A DNA stretch of 64,000 nt, taken from assembly GCF_000250675.2 (NCBI RefSeq), contig NC_018681.1:9300001-9364000 (forward strand), written 5' to 3'. Positions 49,078-58,244 of the stretch are shown one piece after another (the first letter of the stretch is position 1; each line of letters begins with the position of its first letter). The notes beneath the pieces were generated by a model, which worked only from the letters and a program-made list of their open reading frames with translations, was not told where the DNA came from and searched no databases. The stretch is from Nocardia brasiliensis ATCC 700358. Its GTDB lineage: Bacteria; Actinomycetota; Actinomycetes; Mycobacteriales; Mycobacteriaceae. The position numbers and the translations under genes were made by a program.

Positions 49078-50637
49078 ATGAGGTGTGTGCGGGAGAGGCG
49101 AACTCTGGTGGTGGTGCGGCTGTTCCGGCGTTCGTTGGCGGTCTTGACGGTGTCGCTGCTGGCCACGGTGCCGGTGGCCGGGTACGGCAGCGCCACGCCC
49201 GGCGCTGACCCGGCGCCCGGCGGCATGGAACGGTTCTATCGGCAGCAGCTCGCCTGGAAGCCTTGCGGCATCGACAATCTGGACAAAGCAGGCGGCGAGT
49301 GCGCGGACGTGCTGGTGCCGCTGGACTACGGCAAGCTCGACGGCCGCACCATGACGGTGGCGATCTCCCGGGTCAAGGCGGCCGAACCCGCCCGGCGACA
49401 AGGGATCTTGCTGGCGAACCCGGGCGGGCCCGGCGCCGAAGGCCTGGACAGCATCGATCTGCTCGGCGACGTGCTGTCCCCGGACGTGCTGGCCACCCAT
49501 GATCTGATCGGGATGGATCCGCGAGGCGTCGGCGAATCCGGGCGCAGCAAGCGCTGCGGCTGGCCGGTCGGTGAGATGGTCCGGTCGGCGGGCCTGGATC
49601 TCTCCGGCTTCGTGCACGACACCGTGCAGTCCGCGGGCATGGCCGCCGGCTGCCTGGTGCACGACCCGGAGATGATGCGGCAGTTCACCACCCGCAACAC
49701 CGCCCGGGACATGGACGTCGTGCGCGGCGTCCTCGACGAGCCGACGCTCGACTACTACGGCACGTCCTACGGCACCTATCTGGGCGCGGTGTTCACGCAA
49801 CTCTTTCCGGCCCGCAGCGGGCGGATCGTGCTGGACAGCGCCATCGACCCGGACCGGTATTGGGCGGGGCTGGTGCAGGATTGGGGGCCGGCGGACGAGA
49901 ACGCGCTGGACGACTGGGCCGCCTGGGCCGCGACGAAGGACGAGACATACCGGTTCGGCGGTACGCCGCAGCAGGTGCGGGCGACGGTCGAGCAGCTGAT
50001 CCGCACGGCCGCACGGCAGTCGATCGTCATCGATGATTTCGCCGTCGACGACCACTGGCTGCCGTTCGTGCTGCACGGGATGCTGATGAACTTCCGGTTG
50101 AACGACGCACTGGCCCAGACCCTCCGGGAGATCGCCGACGCGGCGGGCGGCCCGCCGGCCAAGGCTCGCACGCCCCGGCTCGCCGCGATCCTGACCGCGC
50201 TGCGCGACGGCGAGAATTCGACGCTGGCCCAGATCGCCTGCGGTGACGCGGGTGTGCCGCGGGATCCGGGCTGGTATTGGCGCACGATCGAGGAAACCCG
50301 CACCACCCAGCCGGTTTTCGGTGCGATGGCGGGCAATATCCAACCGTGCGCGTTCTGGCCGGGACCGGTGGAGGCGCCGACGGTGGTGCGCAATGCGGTG
50401 CCCGCGCTGATCGTGCAGTCGACCGGCGACCCGCGCACGCCGTACCAGCACGCGCTACGGCTGCACCAGCAGCTGAGCGCGTCGAAGTTGGTCACGCTGC
50501 GAGATGTGCGTATCCACCTGACTTTTCGGCCGGACCTGAGCAGTTGCGTGAACGAGGCGATCAACACCTACTTCGCCGCAGGCGCACTGCCCGACACCGA
50601 CGTGGACTGCTCCGCCGACAGCGCAGCGGCGAAATAG
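49078..50637 (+). CDS. Secreted alpha/beta hydrolase, TAP-like (tripeptidyl aminopeptidase family)
   Basis: A 519-residue exported serine hydrolase. A basic N-terminus and hydrophobic segment (LAVLTVSLLATVPVAGYG) form a signal peptide. The oxyanion loop is A-N-P-G-G-P-G. The nucleophile elbow is G-T-S-Y-G-T with Ser 230. The C-terminal TAP domain has T-G-D-P-R-T-P (Asp), R-I-H-L-T-F (probable His, where GHG is usual), and S-S-C-V-N-E-A-I-N-T-Y-F. Family members release N-terminal tri- or dipeptides or act as esterases (SlpD/E-like). An alternative GTG start lies at 49108. A hairpin terminator follows. Confidence 0.87.
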   Translation: MRCVRERRTLVVVRLFRRSLAVLTVSLLATVPVAGYGSATPGADPAPGGMERFYRQQLAWKPCGIDNLDKAGGECADVLVPLDYGKLDGRTMTVAISRVKAAEPARRQGILLANPGGPGAEGLDSIDLLGDVLSPDVLATHDLIGMDPRGVGESGRSKRCGWPVGEMVRSAGLDLSGFVHDTVQSAGMAAGCLVHDPEMMRQFTTRNTARDMDVVRGVLDEPTLDYYGTSYGTYLGAVFTQLFPARSGRIVLDSAIDPDRYWAGLVQDWGPADENALDDWAAWAATKDETYRFGGTPQQVRATVEQLIRTAARQSIVIDDFAVDDHWLPFVLHGMLMNFRLNDALAQTLREIADAAGGPPAKARTPRLAAILTALRDGENSTLAQIACGDAGVPRDPGWYWRTIEETRTTQPVFGAMAGNIQPCAFWPGPVEAPTVVRNAVPALIVQSTGDPRTPYQHALRLHQQLSASKLVTLRDVRIHLTFRPDLSSCVNEAINTYFAAGALPDTDVDCSADSAAAK

Positions 50638-50648
50638 CACCGACGGCA

Positions 50649-50684
50649 TCCGGCCCCGATGACCCCTCAGGCATCGGGGCCGGA
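50649..50684. terminator. 13-bp perfect hairpin terminator between convergent genes
   Basis: TCCGGCCCCGATG pairs with CATCGGGGCCGGA around a 10-base loop. It lies between the stops of the TAP-like hydrolase and the ABC transporter, serving both directions. Confidence 0.8.
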
Positions 50685-50688
50685 CCCG

Positions 50689-52569
50689 TCAGGCCGCGAC
50701 GGTCGCCGGTTCGTCGGCGAACTGGGTCCGGTACAGCTCGGCGTACCGTCCCCCGGCGGCCAGCAGTTCGGTGTGGTTGCCGCGCTCGATGATTCGGCCG
50801 TCTTCCAGCACCAGGATCTGATCGGCGGCGCGGATGGTGGACAACCGGTGCGCGATGACCAGCGCGGTCCGGCCCGCCAGCGCTTCGGAGAGCGCCTCCT
50901 GCACCGCGGCTTCGGAAGTGGAGTCGAGCGAGGCGGTCGCCTCGTCCAGGATGACGACGCGCGGCTGCTTCAACAGCAGGCGGGCGATGGTCAGGCGCTG
51001 CCGTTCGCCGCCGGAGAGGCGGTAACCCCGCTCGCCGACCACGGTGTCGAGCCCGTCGGGCAACGATTCGACCAGGTCGCGTAACCGGGCGCGCTGCAAG
51101 GCATCCCAGAGTTCGTCGGTGGTCGCCTCCGGGCGGGCCAGCGCCAGATTCGCGCGGATCGTGGTGTGGAACAGGTGCCCGTCCTGGGTCACCAGGCCGA
51201 CCGTATCGCGCAGGGAGGTGGTGCTCAGGTCCCGGACGTCGGTGCCGTTCAGCCGCACCGCGCCGCTGTCCACGTCGTACAGCCGCGAAACCAGCTGCGC
51301 GACCGTGGATTTGCCCGCGCCGGACGAGCCGACCAGCGCGACGAGCTGGCCGGGTTCGGCGCGCAGCGAGACGTTGTGCAGCACGTCGACCCCGCCGCGG
51401 GTGTCCAACGTCGCCACGTCTTCCAGCGAGGCGAGCGAGACCTTGTCGGCGGCCGGGTAGCCGAAGGTGACATCGTCCAGCTCCACCGCGACCGGCCCGC
51501 CGGGCACCGCGACCGCATCGGGCGCGTCCTCGATGAGCGGTTTCAGATCCAGCACCTCGAACACCCGCTCGAAGCTCACCAGCGCGGCCATGATCTCCAT
51601 CCGGGCGCTGGCCAGCGCGGTCAGCGGGGTGTAGAGCCTGGTGAGCAGCAGCGACAGCGAGACGACCGCGCCCGCGTCGAGCTGGCCGCGCAGCGCGTAC
51701 CACCCGCCGAGGCCGTAAACCAGGGCGAGCGCGAGCGCCGACACCAGGGTCAGCGAGGTGACGAACACGGTCTGCAACATCGCGGTCCGGACGCCGATAT
51801 CGCGGACCCGGCGGGCGCGCAGCTCGAACTCGTCGGACTCCTGCCGCGGCCTGCCGAACAGCTTCACCAGCGTCGCACCCGGCGCGGAGAACCGTTCGGT
51901 CATCTGGGTGCTCATGGCCGCGTTGAGACCCGCCGCCTCGCGTTGCAGGCCGGCCAGCCGATTACCCATCCGGCGGGCGGGCACCACGAAGACCGGGAGC
52001 AGGACCAGGGCCAGCAGGGTGATCTGCCACGAGATCCGCACCATCACCGCGAGCGTGAGCGCCAAGGTCACCAGGTTCGTGATGACCCCGGACAGCGTGT
52101 CGCTGAACGCGCGCTGCGCGCCGATGACGTCGTTGTTCAACCGGCTGACCAGCGCGCCGGTCCTGGTCCGGGTGAAGAACGCGACCGGCATCCGCTGCAC
52201 GTGATCGAACACCGCGGTTCGCAGATCCAGGATCAGGCCCTCGCCGATGCGCGAGGACAACCATCGGATCAGCACGCCGAGCACGGCATCGACCACGGCG
52301 ATCAGTCCGATCACGACGGCCAGGGTGATCACGACGCGCGGCGCGGCCCCGCCGACGATGTCGTTGACCACCCGCCCGGCCAGCACCGGTGTCGCCACGC
52401 CGAGCAGCGCGGCGAGCACGCTGAACAGCAGGAACGCACCGATCCGCCGCCGATGCGGGGCGGCGAACCGGAGAATGCGGCGCGCGGTGGCCAGGCGGAA
52501 CGGCCGCTGCTCTTCCGGCGCGTTCGCCCGCCGGTACATCTGGCTCCACGCCACCGATTCGATACTCAC
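50689..52569 (-). CDS. ABC exporter, fused membrane and ATPase domains
   Basis: A 626-residue type IV ABC half-transporter. The N-terminal part (about 35-330) has six membrane helices. The ATPase has Walker A G-S-S-G-A-G-K-S-T, signature L-S-G-G-E and Walker B V-V-I-L-D-E-A-T, followed by the H-loop in V-I-A-H-R-L. It should homodimerise to export lipids, drugs or peptides. The substrate is unknown. The GTG at 52569 follows AAAGGA. A small inverted repeat (52625-52640) lies 56 bases upstream. No second half-transporter or regulator gene is adjacent. Confidence 0.88.
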   Translation of the reverse strand: MSIESVAWSQMYRRANAPEEQRPFRLATARRILRFAAPHRRRIGAFLLFSVLAALLGVATPVLAGRVVNDIVGGAAPRVVITLAVVIGLIAVVDAVLGVLIRWLSSRIGEGLILDLRTAVFDHVQRMPVAFFTRTRTGALVSRLNNDVIGAQRAFSDTLSGVITNLVTLALTLAVMVRISWQITLLALVLLPVFVVPARRMGNRLAGLQREAAGLNAAMSTQMTERFSAPGATLVKLFGRPRQESDEFELRARRVRDIGVRTAMLQTVFVTSLTLVSALALALVYGLGGWYALRGQLDAGAVVSLSLLLTRLYTPLTALASARMEIMAALVSFERVFEVLDLKPLIEDAPDAVAVPGGPVAVELDDVTFGYPAADKVSLASLEDVATLDTRGGVDVLHNVSLRAEPGQLVALVGSSGAGKSTVAQLVSRLYDVDSGAVRLNGTDVRDLSTTSLRDTVGLVTQDGHLFHTTIRANLALARPEATTDELWDALQRARLRDLVESLPDGLDTVVGERGYRLSGGERQRLTIARLLLKQPRVVILDEATASLDSTSEAAVQEALSEALAGRTALVIAHRLSTIRAADQILVLEDGRIIERGNHTELLAAGGRYAELYRTQFADEPATVAA

Positions 52570-52884
52570 CTTTTGAGTCCTTTCACTCCCCACCCATTCA
52601 AGCCCTCGGCACCGACACTAAGACCTCAACAAAGGTTGAGCACAAGCCCATCCCGCGGGCATTTCTTCGGCGCACGGCAAAACCGGTCGGCCACGCGACA
52701 CGGCAAACGCCGACTGCGGGGGCCACGCGCAGGCCCTGTCTCGAAGCCCGGCCGGTATCGCCGCGGTTCAGCTCGTCGCACGGCAAGGCTGAGCCGATAC
52801 CGGGGTTGTCTCGGCGACGTGGCCAGGCGGCGAGCTGGTCCGTGGCGGCGCCGGACGGGACTTGGAGACAGGACCTAGGCTGGC
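52570..52884. other. 315-base divergent promoter region (ABC exporter / FAD-Fe-S oxidoreductase)
   Basis: No gene is seen. The stretch holds the promoters of both flanking genes. The only structured element is the inverted repeat CTCAAC-AAAG-GTTGAG at 52625-52640. Confidence 0.5.
52625..52640. promoter_or_regulatory. Inverted repeat CTCAAC-AAAG-GTTGAG
   Basis: Perfect six-base arms, 56 bases upstream of the ABC exporter start. A possible operator. Confidence 0.35.
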
Positions 52885-55692
52885 GTGGTGACCGAGGACC
52901 GGGTGCTGGCGGCGTTGCGGGGGCGACTCACGGGTGAGGTCGATACATCGCAGCGGCGACGGGCGGAGTATGCGTCGGACGCGTCGAACTATCGGGTGCC
53001 GCCGCGGGCCGTGATCTTTCCGCGCGGCGACGAGGACGTGCGGACCACGCTGGAATTCGCCCGCGACGAAGGCCTGCCGGTGACCGCGCGCGGCGGCGGC
53101 ACCTCGGTGGCGGGCAATGCGATCGGCCCCGGACTGGTGCTGGATTTCAGCAGGCATATGCGGCAGATCGTCGAACTCGATCCGCAGACCCGCCTCGCCC
53201 GGGTGCAGCCCGGCGTGGTGCTGGCGCAATTACAGAGCGCCGCAAAGCAATACGGGCTGCGGTTCGGCCCCGACCCCTCCACGCAGAACCGGTGCACCCT
53301 CGGCGGGATGATCGGCAACAACGCCTGCGGCCCGCGCGCGGTGGCCTGGGGACGCACCTCGGATACGGTGCGGGAACTGCGCATTCTCGACGGCACCGGC
53401 GTCGAGCGGCGACTCACGGACGAGCTGTCCGTGCTACCGGGGCTGGCCGAATTCACCGGGGCGAACCTCGCGGTACTGCGCACCGACCTGGGCCGCTTCG
53501 ATCGGCAGGCGTCGGGGTACGGACTCGAACATCTTCTGCCCGAACGGGGTTCGTCGGTCGCGAAGGCGTTCGTCGGGTCGGAGGGCACCTGCGGCCTGCT
53601 GCTCGACGCCACCGTCGAGCTGGTCGCATTGCCGCGGGCGACCGTGCTCACGGTGCTCGGCTACCCCGATATCGCCACTGCCGCAGATGATGTCGCCGCC
53701 GTGCTGGCCTGCAAACCGACCGCCGTCGAAGGCATCGATGCGCGGCTGGTCGACGCGGTGCGCACCCATCGCGGCACCGTGCCCGAGCTGCCGCGCGGCG
53801 GCGGGTGGCTGTTCGTGGAGACCGCGGGCGAGAGCCGGGACGAGGCCATGGCCGGGGCCGACCAGCTACGCCGCTCGGCCGCGGCGGTGGACGCGCGCAT
53901 CGTCACGGATCCGGTTGCAGCGGCGGCGCTTTGGCACATCCGCGCAGACGGCGCGGGGTTGGCCGGTCGCACACCGGACGGGCATCCGGCCTGGCCCGGC
54001 TGGGAAGACGCGGCGGTGCCACCGGAACGACTCGGCGCCTACCTGCGGGATTTCGCCGAGTTGACGCGGGCCCACGGGGTGGACGGGCTGCTATACGGCC
54101 ACATCGGCGACGGCTGCATTCACGTGCGGCTCGACCTTCCGATCGCCGAGGCCCCGCAACGTTTCCGGCGGTTCCTGTTCGACGCCGCCGAATTGGTGGT
54201 GCGCCACGGCGGCTCACTGTCCGGTGAACACGGCGACGGCCGCGCGCGCTCGGAGTTGCTCGCGCTCATGTACTCCCGGCCGGTGCTCGACGTATTCGCC
54301 GGGTACAAGGCACTTTTCGATCCGGACAACGTGCTCAACCCCGGCGTGCTGGTGGCGCCGCGACCGCTCGACGCCGATCTGCGGGTGGCCGGGCTGCCCC
54401 TGTTGCCCGCCGCGGGCGGGTTCGCGTTCCCGCACGACAACGGTGATCTGAGCACGGCGGTGCACCGCTGCGTCGGCGTCGGGAAGTGCCGCGCGGACAC
54501 CCGCGCGAGCGGCGGCTTCATGTGCCCGTCCTATCTGGCCACCAGGGATGAGAAGGACAGCACCCGCGGTCGGTCGCGGGTGCTGCAGGAGGTGGCCCGT
54601 GGCGCGCTGACGTGGTCGTCCGACGCGGTAGCCGAGTCCCTCGATCTGTGCCTGTCCTGCAAGGCCTGCGCCTCGGACTGCCCGGCCGGGGTCGACGTCG
54701 CCACCTACAAATCCGAGGCGCTGTATCGCCGTTACCGGCGCAGGCCGCGGCCGCTCGACCACTATTCGCTCGGGTGGTTGCCGCGGTGGCTGTCCCTGGC
54801 GACAAGAGTGCCGCGGGCCGCCAACGCGCTCGCCGAGATAGGTCCCCTGCGGCGAATCGGGTTGCGCGCGGCGGGGATCGACCCGCGCAGGCCGGTGCCA
54901 AGGCTCGCGGACCGCAGCTTCCGGCGGAGGTGGCGCGACCTCGGTGACGAGCCTTTCGCGCCCGGGCAAGCACATCCAGACGCGGCAGCGCAACGGCCCG
55001 AGGTGATGCTCTGGGTGGATACCTTCACCGACGCGTTCGACCCCGAGATAGCCATGGCCGCAGCGCGATTGGTGCACTCGCTCGGCTATCGGGTGCGCAT
55101 TCCCGCCCGGCGGGTGTGCTGCGGGCTCACCTGGATCAGCACCGGACAGTTGGACGGTGCGCGGGCGCGGTTGCGCGCCACGCTGGACGCACTGGACGAA
55201 CACGTCCGCGGCGGCGGCATCGTGCTCGGCCTGGAGCCCTCGTGCACCGCGGTCCTGCGATCCGACCTGCCCGAACTGCTGCCGGAGGATCCGCGCGCGG
55301 CGCCGACGGCACGGGCGGTACGCACGCTCGCCGAATTCCTGACCGACCAACCGGACTGGCGCCCGCCGCGCCGCTCGGACCATTCGGTGGTGGTGCAGCC
55401 GCATTGTCACCAGCACGCGGTGCTCGGCTTCGACGCCGATCGCCAACTGTTAACCAGAATGGGAATTACGGTGACCGAAATCACCGGCTGTTGCGGTCTG
55501 GCCGGAAACTTCGGAATGCAACGCGGCCATTACGACATTTCGGTCGCGGTGGCTGAGAACGGCCTGCTGCCCGCCCTGCGGACCGCGGCGGCGGAGACGG
55601 TATTCCTCGCCGACGGCTTCTCCTGCCGTACCCAGGCGGCCCAGCTGGCCGACCGCCCCGCCCGCCATCTGGCGCAGTTCCTGGTGCAGTAG
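52885..55692 (+). CDS. FAD-linked/Fe-S oxidoreductase fusion (YdiJ, D-2-hydroxyglutarate dehydrogenase-like)
   Basis: A 935-residue fusion of three parts. The N-terminal FAD-binding PCMH domain has T-A-R-G-G-G-T-S-V-A-G-N and G-N-N-A-C-G-P. The FAD-oxidase C domain has the metal-binding His in G-H-I-G-D-G-C-I-H-V-R and later G-E-H-G-D-G-R. From about residue 530 there is a GlpC-like Fe-S part with cluster ligands C-L-S-C-K-A-C-A-S-D-C-P and Cys-rich CCG motifs (R-V-C-C-G-L, G-C-C-G-L-A-G). E. coli YdiJ has this architecture and oxidises D-2-hydroxyglutarate; D-lactate is the main alternative. Electrons probably pass to the quinone pool or ETF. Tandem GTG codons at 52885 and 52888 make the start uncertain by one residue. 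Confidence 0.87.
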   Translation: MVTEDRVLAALRGRLTGEVDTSQRRRAEYASDASNYRVPPRAVIFPRGDEDVRTTLEFARDEGLPVTARGGGTSVAGNAIGPGLVLDFSRHMRQIVELDPQTRLARVQPGVVLAQLQSAAKQYGLRFGPDPSTQNRCTLGGMIGNNACGPRAVAWGRTSDTVRELRILDGTGVERRLTDELSVLPGLAEFTGANLAVLRTDLGRFDRQASGYGLEHLLPERGSSVAKAFVGSEGTCGLLLDATVELVALPRATVLTVLGYPDIATAADDVAAVLACKPTAVEGIDARLVDAVRTHRGTVPELPRGGGWLFVETAGESRDEAMAGADQLRRSAAAVDARIVTDPVAAAALWHIRADGAGLAGRTPDGHPAWPGWEDAAVPPERLGAYLRDFAELTRAHGVDGLLYGHIGDGCIHVRLDLPIAEAPQRFRRFLFDAAELVVRHGGSLSGEHGDGRARSELLALMYSRPVLDVFAGYKALFDPDNVLNPGVLVAPRPLDADLRVAGLPLLPAAGGFAFPHDNGDLSTAVHRCVGVGKCRADTRASGGFMCPSYLATRDEKDSTRGRSRVLQEVARGALTWSSDAVAESLDLCLSCKACASDCPAGVDVATYKSEALYRRYRRRPRPLDHYSLGWLPRWLSLATRVPRAANALAEIGPLRRIGLRAAGIDPRRPVPRLADRSFRRRWRDLGDEPFAPGQAHPDAAAQRPEVMLWVDTFTDAFDPEIAMAAARLVHSLGYRVRIPARRVCCGLTWISTGQLDGARARLRATLDALDEHVRGGGIVLGLEPSCTAVLRSDLPELLPEDPRAAPTARAVRTLAEFLTDQPDWRPPRRSDHSVVVQPHCHQHAVLGFDADRQLLTRMGITVTEITGCCGLAGNFGMQRGHYDISVAVAENGLLPALRTAAAETVFLADGFSCRTQAAQLADRPARHLAQFLVQ

Positions 55693-55744
55693 TGAGGTTT
55701 CCAAGCCTGCATCGGACGCAAACGCGACGCGGGCACGGCCCCGA

Positions 55745-55849
55745 TCAGCTACCGAAAGGCAGGGTGCCCGGCGGGATCTGGTAACCCGAACTGCCCGCGG
55801 AAACGCCACCCCAGGCGTTGAGCAACCAGTTGAGCAGGTTGGTGATCAT
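55745..55849 (-). CDS. Small amphipathic peptide (34 aa)
   Basis: A very short gene with a strong ribosome site (TGGAGGT, seven bases before the ATG). The product starts MITNLLNWLLNAWGG, an amphipathic, Trp-containing helix, and ends SGYQIPPGTLPFGS. There is no signal peptide or Cys. The size and lack of signal recall the small helical porins PorA/PorH of corynebacteria, but no sequence match is claimed. It is encoded alone between convergent and divergent neighbours. Confidence 0.55.
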   Translation of the reverse strand: MITNLLNWLLNAWGGVSAGSSGYQIPPGTLPFGS

Positions 55850-56096
55850 GCGATACCTCCATACAGCGACCGGGGACGATACTCGGCGCGAACCGACCAG
55901 AGCGAACAACTCTGCCGGGTGTTTGCCGATCGCTCGAATATCGCCACCCCTATTCTTCGCGTTACAAAATACCGGCACGCTGCGGTGATGCATTGCCGGC
56001 ATCGCCCAAGGGCCGAATGACGTTGGCGTGCACGATTTTGTGGATCTGCGGTGGAGCTGAACACGACCGGTTCGGACGGTCGGGCAGAATGGTCCG

Positions 56097-57044
56097 ATGC
56101 ACAGCGCGACGGTCGAGCCGGGAACCGGTCCCACCGGTCAGGCCAGGACCGTCACCTCCGACCGTCCGATCGACCTGGCCAGCACCATCGCTCCGCTGCG
56201 CCGCGGCGCCGGAGATCCGTGCCATCGCACGACCCCGGACGGCGCGCACTGGCACGCCTCCCGGATGGCTTCGGGGCCGGTCACCTACCGGCTGACCCAG
56301 TCGGGTCCGTGCGCGGTGCGAGCGCAAGCCTGGGGTCCGGGGACCGAAGAGTTCCTGGACGGGCTCGCACACATGCTCTGCCTGGACGAGGACCTGGACG
56401 GCTTCGCGCCGGATCATCCCAAGCTCGTCGAGGCCCATCGCCGATTCCCCGGCTTGCGCATGCTGCGCACCGGGTTGGTGTTCGAGGCGCTGGTACCGGC
56501 GGTGCTGGAGCAGAAGGTGCACACCGTCGCGGCGCGCGCCTCGTGGCGAAAGCTGGTGCGGCAGTTCGGCGATCCCGCGCCGGGACCGGCGCCGGAGGGC
56601 ATGCGGGTGGCGCCGGACGCACAGACCTGGCGGCGCGTGCCGTCCTGGGCGTTTCACCGGGCCAACGTCGGCCCGCAGCGCGCGCAGACCATCGTGCGCG
56701 CCGCCCGGGTGGCGAGTTCGCTGGAACGCGCGGCCGATGTCGACCCGGTCGAGGCGGCGCGCCGAGTGCGGACCATCACCGGTATCGGGGTGTGGACCGC
56801 CGCCGAGATCGCCCAGCGGGCGTTCGGCGACGCGGACGCGCTGTCGGTCGGCGACTTCCACCTCGCCGCCGTGGTGGGCTGGACGCTGCTCGGCCATCCG
56901 ATCGACGACGACACCATGGTCGAATACCTGGAACCGCTACGGCCGCACCGCTATCGGGCAGTGCGGCTGCTGGAGATCAGCGGGCAGGCGCACCGGCCCA
57001 AGTTCGGGCCGCGCACCCCGATCACCGATCACACCTGGCACTGA
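56097..57044 (+). CDS. DNA-3-methyladenine glycosylase, AlkA/HhH-GPD family
   Basis: A 315-residue base-excision DNA glycosylase. The helix-hairpin-helix is I-T-G-I-G-V-W-T-A near 220-228, followed by the catalytic Asp in V-G-D-F-H-L-A. V-P-A-V-L-E-Q-K-V and H-R-F-P-G-L-R-type segments are also typical. The N-terminal region (about 1-110) is the AlkA-like beta domain. It removes alkylated purines. It is a single gene, convergent with a TetR regulator gene after seven bases, and no adaptive-response genes are adjacent. Confidence 0.87.
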   Translation: MHSATVEPGTGPTGQARTVTSDRPIDLASTIAPLRRGAGDPCHRTTPDGAHWHASRMASGPVTYRLTQSGPCAVRAQAWGPGTEEFLDGLAHMLCLDEDLDGFAPDHPKLVEAHRRFPGLRMLRTGLVFEALVPAVLEQKVHTVAARASWRKLVRQFGDPAPGPAPEGMRVAPDAQTWRRVPSWAFHRANVGPQRAQTIVRAARVASSLERAADVDPVEAARRVRTITGIGVWTAAEIAQRAFGDADALSVGDFHLAAVVGWTLLGHPIDDDTMVEYLEPLRPHRYRAVRLLEISGQAHRPKFGPRTPITDHTWH

Positions 57045-57051
57045 ACCCCCA

Positions 57052-57783
57052 CTAGCTGTTGCGCCGGGCGTCCAGCCCGTCGAGCACCCGGTCGAGCCCG
57101 TAGGCGAACCGTTTGTCCCGGGTCTGCGCGGGATCGGTGTTCCATTCCGCGTCGGGGGTCGTCGCCCGCAGCTGCGGGAACTCGCCCGCCGCGCGTTCGA
57201 CGGCGGGTCGCAGGCTCGCCAGCAGTTCCGGCTCGGTCTGGTTGCTGCGGGCCAGCAGCGAGAGCCACGCAGCCTCGGTGATGCCGACGCCGATGATGTA
57301 GCCGAGCAGGGTGCCGATCGCGTCGGAGACCTCCTCGGTCGCGAAGCCGCCCGCGGCGAACACCTCGGCCATCCGCGCGTTCATCCGCATCACGTTCGGG
57401 CCCAGGTAATAGAGGCCGACCTGCCCCAGGGTCGAGGCGATCCACGGATGCCGCAGGATCATCGCGCGTAATTCGTCGGCACACTGGGCCGCCGCCGCGC
57501 GCCAAGCCGCGGAAGCGCCGGCGGTGGGCAGCCGGATCTCACCGTAGACCTCGTCGACCACCAGCTCGATCAGCTCGTCCCGATTCGCGACATGCCGGTA
57601 GAGCGAGGTCGCCCCCGCGTTCAGACGCGCGCCGAGCTGGCGCATGGTGAGCGCCTCCATGCCCTCGGCATCGAGCAGCGCGACCGCCGCGGTCACGATG
57701 TGCTCCCTGGTCAGAGCGGGTTGCTCACGGCCTTTGCGCGGCCGCGTCCACACCGATCCGACCTGATGCTGCTCGGCGGACAT
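57052..57783 (-). CDS. TetR-family transcriptional regulator
   Basis: A 243-residue regulator. The helix-turn-helix covers about residues 25-72 (TREHIVTAAVALLDAEGMEALTMRQLG, then AGATSLYRHVANRDEL). The C-terminal domain is of the tetracycline-repressor-like type (ILRHPWIASTLGQVGLYYLGPNVMRMN). The ATG at 57783 follows AGGAGA. GTTC and GAAC half-sites about 15 bases apart lie just upstream (near 57823-57835) and may be its own operator. The next gene to the right is the divergent FitAB-like pair; there is no obvious target. Confidence 0.87.
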   Translation of the reverse strand: MSAEQHQVGSVWTRPRKGREQPALTREHIVTAAVALLDAEGMEALTMRQLGARLNAGATSLYRHVANRDELIELVVDEVYGEIRLPTAGASAAWRAAAAQCADELRAMILRHPWIASTLGQVGLYYLGPNVMRMNARMAEVFAAGGFATEEVSDAIGTLLGYIIGVGITEAAWLSLLARSNQTEPELLASLRPAVERAAGEFPQLRATTPDAEWNTDPAQTRDKRFAYGLDRVLDGLDARRNS

Positions 57784-57915
57784 GCCGTCTCCTTCCGTCA
57801 CGCCCGAGCGTAGCGCACAACGTTCTCCTTTGCGAACATAACTAAAAGTTGCGCACATGGTTCGCGGAGATCGGGAGCGGCAGCGAGCCCGCATTTCCGA
57901 TTAGCCCGCGGTCAA

Positions 57916-57940
57916 GCAGTGCTAGCATTGAATGCAGTGC
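57916..57940. promoter_or_regulatory. Operator-like repeats before the FitAB-type pair
   Basis: A perfect palindrome GCATT-G-AATGC (57925-57935) is flanked by two direct GCAGTGC repeats (57916-57922 and 57934-57940) and overlaps a -10-like TAGCAT. This arrangement is typical of autoregulation by an RHH antitoxin-toxin complex. Confidence 0.5.
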
Positions 57941-57998
57941 AGTCGGGTGGGCCGACCATGGCGCTGAGGTGGGGGTGCTAGTTATGGAGGTAGTTGCT

Positions 57999-58244
57999 GT
58001 GGCCACGTTGACGGTGCGCGGACTGGACGACGAACTACACGCGCGGTTACGCGTCCGCGCGGCACACAACGGCAGATCGATGGAGGCCGAGGTGCGCGAG
58101 ATCCTGCGCGAGAAGCTCACCACCCCGGTCGCGCCCGCCGGTCTCGGCAGCCGGATTCATGCCCGAGCCGCCGCGGTCGAGGGATTCGAACTCGAGCTGC
58201 CCGAACGGAACCAGTACCCGCGCGTGGTGGAGTTCGACGAATGA
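57999..58244 (+). CDS. FitA/VapB-type ribbon-helix-helix antitoxin
   Basis: An 81-residue antitoxin. The N-terminal RHH domain reads ATLTVRGLDDELHARLRVRAA, which is very close to FitA, followed by NGRSMEAEVREILREKL. The C-terminal tail (EGFELELPERNQYPRVVEFDE) would wrap the toxin and block its active site. The GTG at 57999 is chosen because GGAGGT is spaced 7 bases before it; an ATG at 57984 contains that ribosome site. The stop overlaps the toxin ATG by four bases. Confidence 0.87.
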   Translation: MATLTVRGLDDELHARLRVRAAHNGRSMEAEVREILREKLTTPVAPAGLGSRIHARAAAVEGFELELPERNQYPRVVEFDE

